From: Flavobacteriales bacterium UBA7519
GTDB lineage: Bacteria > Bacteroidota > Bacteroidia > Flavobacteriales > Weeksellaceae
Length of the DNA: 17,985 bases
Direction of reading: 5' to 3'
Assembly (NCBI GenBank): GCA_002476905.1
Contig: DLND01000034.1
Span: 15,669 to 33,653, forward strand
Shown piece by piece: positions 14,290 to 17,985 of this stretch (its first letter is position 1; every line of letters begins with the position of its first letter). The notes under the pieces are model-generated. The model saw nothing but the letters and a program-made list of their open reading frames with translations. It searched no databases and was not told where the DNA came from. The translations under genes and the position numbers were made by a program.

Positions 14290-14320
14290 CAAATTTAAAA
14301 TAAATTGAACGAAACACAAA
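14290..14320 (-). promoter_or_regulatory. Consensus Bacteroidota promoter of the SPOR-domain gene
   Basis: On the minus strand TTTG (14317-14320), exactly 19 bp, then TAAATTTG (14290-14297): a full match to the TTTG-N19-TAnnTTTG consensus of the primary Bacteroidota sigma factor. It ends 17 bp before the ATG at 14272. Confidence 0.75.
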
Positions 14321-14402
14321 TCCTGTTATTTAGAATAGTTACAAATTATACGGAAATGAGAAAATCCATACAAATAGGTCTTCTTAATTTTTGTTAAAGT
14401 AC

Positions 14403-14410
14403 TATTTTTG
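14403..14410 (+). promoter_or_regulatory. Bacteroidota -7 promoter box of the act operon
   Basis: TATTTTTG followed by C matches TAnnTTTG and is 50 bp before the actA ATG, giving a leader of about 45 nt. There is no clear TTTG at the 19-bp spacing. It is the same octamer as at 12410-12417. Confidence 0.55.
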
Positions 14411-14460
14411 CGGAGTTGAATGTAAACTCAATACAAATTTACTAACCCAAGATTATATAA

Positions 14461-15831
14461 ATGATTAGTTGGAGAAAGCATTACAAAAAGGGTCTGATAG
14501 CAATTAGTTTATTGTTATCAACCGGCGCTTCTGTTTATGCACAAGGCGATCCAAAGAAAGGACAAGATTTGTTCAAGACAAACTGTACGGCTTGTCACGC
14601 ATTGGATAAACAAGTTATTGGACCGGCACTTGGCGGTGTAGTGGACAGATTAAAAAAAGAACAAAATCTTGACACAGATTGGCTTCACAAATGGATTAAA
14701 GATAATAAAGCTTTAAGAGCATCAGGTGATAAATATGCCAATGAGGTTTTTGAAAAATTCAATAAAACCGAGATGCTTGCTTTTCCAAGTCTTTCTGAGC
14801 AAGATATAGATGATATCTTGGCTTATACTACAGATCCTCCAAAGGAAGAAGCTGTGGCAGACAATGCAGAGGGAGCAGGTGCTGCGGATAATATGGCGGC
14901 TGTAGAAGCAGCAAAAGCGCAGCAGTTGAATTCTAAAATCATGATTGCTTCTTTAATAGCTATTGCAGGACTTTTATTCTGGTTGCTATTGAAGATCCGT
15001 CAGTTGGTAAAGCTTCAGCAATCTCCGGAATTATCCGAACTTAACGCTACAAGAATTACTTCTTTCTCCGTGTTGTATGAAAAATACAGCTTTGTAGGAA
15101 AAGGAATTATCGCATTACTGGCTTTGTTTGCCGCTTATGGTGTCTGGAACTGGCTGATGTGGATTGGTGTTTATAAAGGTTACGCACCGGAACAGCCAAT
15201 CTATTTCTCCCATAAAATACACGCAGGCGAAAATAAGATCGATTGCCAGCTTTGTCACTCAAGTGCAAAATATGGTAAAGTTTCAGAAATTCCTTCTGTG
15301 AATGTTTGTATGAACTGTCACAGATCTATTTCAGAATATAAAGGAAAATACCTAGAGCCAGGGAAAGACAGAGAGTTCTACACAGGTGAGATCAAAAAGA
15401 TTTACGCAGCGGCTGGATGGGATGAGTCTAAACAGGCTTATACCGGTAAAACCGAAAATGTAGAGTGGACAAGGATTCACAATATGCCAGATTTTGTTTA
15501 CTTCAACCACGCACAGCACGTTGTTGCTGGGGAGCAGGCAATTATCAATTCATTCAATGCGAAGCAAAAAGATCCTGCTAACAAAATTGATGTGGTTTGT
15601 AAGGCTTGTCACGGCAAGATTGATACAATGAACGTAGTGCAAATGGCAAACGATTTCACTATGGGATGGTGTATCGAGTGTCACAGAACTACAGAAGTAG
15701 ATATGAACAATGGTTACAATAAGGAGTACTTCAAGAATCTTCATGATAAGTTGAAAAAACAATATGGTGAGGGTAGCAAAGTCACTGTGGATGCAATTGG
15801 AGGTCTTGAGTGTGGTAAATGTCATTATTAA
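14461..15831 (+). CDS. actA: Alternative complex III subunit ActA, multiheme cytochrome c
   Basis: A 456-residue cytochrome of alternative complex III, which oxidises menaquinol and passes electrons to cytochrome c or directly to an oxidase. Seen: a signal peptide (cleavage near VYA-Q), an N-terminal monoheme domain with CTACH at 42-46, an Ala/Glu-rich linker, two membrane helices (about 158-178 and 214-236), then a periplasmic multiheme part with CQLCH (262), CMNCH (283), CKACH (380), CIECH (404) and CGKCH (451). That makes six heme c sites: the classic pentaheme ActA set plus one at the N-terminus. The last heme His is the penultimate residue. FSHKIHAG and FNHAQH carry extra His that could be axial ligands. 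actB follows after 21 bp, as in other flavobacterial act operons. ActA-type identity rests on heme pattern and neighbour. Confidence 0.92.
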   Translation: MISWRKHYKKGLIAISLLLSTGASVYAQGDPKKGQDLFKTNCTACHALDKQVIGPALGGVVDRLKKEQNLDTDWLHKWIKDNKALRASGDKYANEVFEKFNKTEMLAFPSLSEQDIDDILAYTTDPPKEEAVADNAEGAGAADNMAAVEAAKAQQLNSKIMIASLIAIAGLLFWLLLKIRQLVKLQQSPELSELNATRITSFSVLYEKYSFVGKGIIALLALFAAYGVWNWLMWIGVYKGYAPEQPIYFSHKIHAGENKIDCQLCHSSAKYGKVSEIPSVNVCMNCHRSISEYKGKYLEPGKDREFYTGEIKKIYAAAGWDESKQAYTGKTENVEWTRIHNMPDFVYFNHAQHVVAGEQAIINSFNAKQKDPANKIDVVCKACHGKIDTMNVVQMANDFTMGWCIECHRTTEVDMNNGYNKEYFKNLHDKLKKQYGEGSKVTVDAIGGLECGKCHY

Positions 15832-15852
15832 TAACAAAAATTAGAAGTATAA

Positions 15853-17985
15853 ATGGCTTCAAATAAAATACAATTCAGAAGTATTCACGAACTAAAAGAT
15901 CCAACTTTAAATGGGAAGTTGGCGGCTAAAGAGTTCCAGAATGAAATTCCGGTTGAAGATTTCTTGGATGATGCTAATAAAGAAGGAACGTCTCGTAGAG
16001 ATTTTCTTAAGTTGTTAGGATTCTCCACAGCTGCAGTAACGCTGGCAGCTTGTGAAGCTCCGGTTATCAAAACAATTCCTTATGTGGTAAAACCACACGA
16101 CATCATTCCAGGAATTCCTAATTTTTATGCATCTTCGTATTTTGATGGTTTCGACTTTGCAAGTGTTTTGGTAAAAACAAGAGAAGGCCGCCCTATCAGA
16201 ATCGATGCTAATCCTGGAGCTGGAAATCTTGGTAAAACCAATGCAAGAGCTCAGGCAAGTGTTCTTTCACTTTATGATAATGATAAGGTTAAGAAACCTG
16301 CTTTAAATGGTGATGAGCAAGAGGATTTCAATAAAGTGGATGATTTTATCCTGAAAGGTCTTGCAGAGTCTCAGAATGGTGGGAAAAAGATTGTGGTATT
16401 ATCACACTCTTTTCCAAGCCCGACTTTCAAGAAATTGTTCGGAGATTTCAAAACCAAATATCCTTCCGCAGAACTAATTACTTACGATGCGATTCCTTAC
16501 GCAGCAGCTTTGGATGCAGCACAGGAAGTATTCGGACAAAGAGCTTTGCCGGTTTATGACCTTAGCAAATCTCAGTTAGTAGTTTCTTTTAATGCAGATT
16601 TCTTAGGAGATTACAACGCATCAAGCCTAGAAGTTTCCTATGCTGCGGCAAGAAAACCGGGGGAAAATATGTTGAGACATATTCAGGTAGAATCCAATAT
16701 GAGCTTAACAGGAGCAAACGCCGATAGCAGATATAGACTGAAGCCAAGTGCAGTTTTTAAAACTTTAGTAGAAGTTTATAACGGACTAAATGGTGGAACT
16801 TCTGATAAAGTGGCTTCCGAAATCGTGAAAGAACTTCAGTCAAAAGGCAGCAACGCTGTTGTTTTTGCAGATGGTTCTAAAGCGGCTTATGTTTTGGCTC
16901 ACTTAATCAACCAAAAATTAGCTTCTAACGCATTTACAGGAAAAGCTAATTTCCTTAAAGAATATGATAACGCAAGATTCAATGAATTTTTATCTTGGTT
17001 GAATGGCGGACAGGTTGGTGTTTTGATTACGAATAATATCAACCCGATTTATTCTCACGCAAAAGGTCAATCTCTAATAGCTGCAATCGAAAAGGTTCCT
17101 TATTCTGTTGCAATTACTGATAAGAAAAATGAATTATATAAAGCTTCAAAGGCAGTTATTCCTTTTACACATTGGCTAGAATCTTGGGGTGATATCACAC
17201 CGGAAACAGGTGCATATTCTTTAATGCAGCCTACAATCCAGAAGATATATAAATCGAGACAGATTGAAGAATCTCTTTTAGTGTGGATTAATGGAAAAGA
17301 TAATCCGGCTAATAATTATTATAATTATTTGAAAGCTAACGCATTGACGCTTAACGGAGGGTTGTCATTCAACAAGAATCTATACAACGGATTTGCAGCT
17401 GGCGGACTTTCGACAGGATTATCTTATTCCGGCGGAAATGCTGCTCAGGCTATCGCTGAATTATCAGCTTTCAAACCGGCTCAATTAGAATTACAGCTTT
17501 ATACCAAACCTTCTATTGGTGACGGAACACAATCTAACAACCCTTGGTTGATGGAGCTTCCAGATCCAATTTCTAGACTGTCTTGGGATAATTATATTAC
17601 TATTTCACCAAAAGATGCAGAAAGCCTAGGATTGGAAAACAGCCTTAATGCAAGAATGCAGTTGGATGGAGATACAGTAAACGTTACAGCTAATGGCGTT
17701 ACTTTGAAGGACGTACCAGTATTTATCCAGCCAGGTCAGGCAGATGGTTCTCTTGGACTAGCTCTTGGTTATGGTAAGAAAGATTCTGGTAAAGTAGCAG
17801 AGACTGGCGTTAATGCTTATCCATTGTTCGATGGTTATAATACGGTTCTTACCAACGTTAAAATCGAGAAATCTGGAGACGGACACGAGTTTGCGGGAAT
17901 GCAGCTTCAGAATACGTTGATGGGTCGTTATGAAATCGCTAAAGAAGTAACATTGGATGATTTCATTAACAAACCTGTTGATGAA
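15853..17985 (+). CDS. actB: Alternative complex III subunit ActB, N-terminal molybdopterin-oxidoreductase-like part (3' end outside window)
   Basis: The frame is open from ATG 15853 to the window end: 711 codons, no stop. The N-terminus has about 47 residues and then TSRRDFLKLLGFS with twin arginines 48-49 and a hydrophobic run to LAAC (Cys67), the unusual late Tat signal of the 'Tat-variant-translocated molybdopterin oxidoreductase' family; Cys67 could also be lipidated. The rest resembles molybdopterin oxidoreductases (VKTREGRPIRIDANP; the C-terminal region has DPISRLSWDNYITISPKDAESLG), yet no CxxCxxxC iron-sulfur motif is present. Cys67 is the only cysteine I see. Known of ACIII: ActB's first domain lost Mo and Fe-S cofactors, and a ferredoxin-like second domain with several clusters follows; that part would lie beyond 17985. 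It is cotranscribed with actA, with 21 bp between them. Confidence 0.93.
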   Translation, partial: MASNKIQFRSIHELKDPTLNGKLAAKEFQNEIPVEDFLDDANKEGTSRRDFLKLLGFSTAAVTLAACEAPVIKTIPYVVKPHDIIPGIPNFYASSYFDGFDFASVLVKTREGRPIRIDANPGAGNLGKTNARAQASVLSLYDNDKVKKPALNGDEQEDFNKVDDFILKGLAESQNGGKKIVVLSHSFPSPTFKKLFGDFKTKYPSAELITYDAIPYAAALDAAQEVFGQRALPVYDLSKSQLVVSFNADFLGDYNASSLEVSYAAARKPGENMLRHIQVESNMSLTGANADSRYRLKPSAVFKTLVEVYNGLNGGTSDKVASEIVKELQSKGSNAVVFADGSKAAYVLAHLINQKLASNAFTGKANFLKEYDNARFNEFLSWLNGGQVGVLITNNINPIYSHAKGQSLIAAIEKVPYSVAITDKKNELYKASKAVIPFTHWLESWGDITPETGAYSLMQPTIQKIYKSRQIEESLLVWINGKDNPANNYYNYLKANALTLNGGLSFNKNLYNGFAAGGLSTGLSYSGGNAAQAIAELSAFKPAQLELQLYTKPSIGDGTQSNNPWLMELPDPISRLSWDNYITISPKDAESLGLENSLNARMQLDGDTVNVTANGVTLKDVPVFIQPGQADGSLGLALGYGKKDSGKVAETGVNAYPLFDGYNTVLTNVKIEKSGDGHEFAGMQLQNTLMGRYEIAKEVTLDDFINKPVDE

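Noticed and set aside
1..17985. CRISPR array, tRNA/rRNA genes, phage or defence island
   Set aside because: Reading through both strands showed no regular direct repeats with spacers, no cloverleaf-like gap sequence and no integrase, transposase or defence-type domains.

Overview
The window looks like chromosomal core DNA from a member of the Bacteroidota, class Flavobacteriia, most probably a Chryseobacterium-like Weeksellaceae. The evidence is AT-rich sequence with very AT-rich intergenic gaps, promoter elements of the Bacteroidota type (TAnnTTTG, once with a perfect TTTG-N19 partner), no obvious Shine-Dalgarno sequences, the gliding lipoprotein gene gldH, and the start of an alternative complex III (act) operon. 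The genus is inferred from protein flavour and was not tested by a search.

Layout. Bases 1-1389 hold the 3' part of an M1 zinc aminopeptidase gene. After a small gap with an imperfect GAAG/CTTC inverted repeat comes coaX (type III pantothenate kinase), which abuts head-on, with no spacer, a minus-strand pair: tadA (tRNA adenosine deaminase) and an Rrf2-family regulator with four clustered cysteines. The regulator has a perfect 17-nt palindrome just upstream. A hairpin terminator then separates these from a second minus-strand pair: an SGNH/GDSL-type lipoprotein hydrolase and a FadL/OmpP1 outer-membrane channel, probably one lipid-handling operon.

A 376-base AT-rich divergent promoter region leads to a plus-strand operon: a Cys-rich PSP1 (RicT/YaaT-like) protein, GldH overlapping it by 17 nt, and a class A penicillin-binding protein 1A, closed by a hairpin terminator. 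selO (protein AMPylase) begins only a few bases after that terminator. Next, after a 230-base gap, is a TTG-initiated polytopic membrane protein resembling GT-C glycosyltransferases (probably DUF6080), facing a small minus-strand secreted SPOR-domain protein across a perfect bidirectional terminator. The window ends with actA (hexaheme cytochrome with two membrane helices) and the first 711 codons of actB, the start of the respiratory quinol:electron-acceptor oxidoreductase ACIII.

Most of this is housekeeping: cofactor synthesis, tRNA modification, envelope building, gliding and respiration. I see no phage, plasmid, transposase, CRISPR or defence locus, and no tRNA or rRNA. The points most worth a second look are the possible Rrf2 operator, the SelO C-terminal cysteine whose usual disulfide partner seems to be missing, the Asp-to-Asn change in CoaX motif 1, the terminator sitting on the selO start, the Cys-rich head and basic tail of the PSP1 protein, and the unassigned GT-C-like membrane protein.
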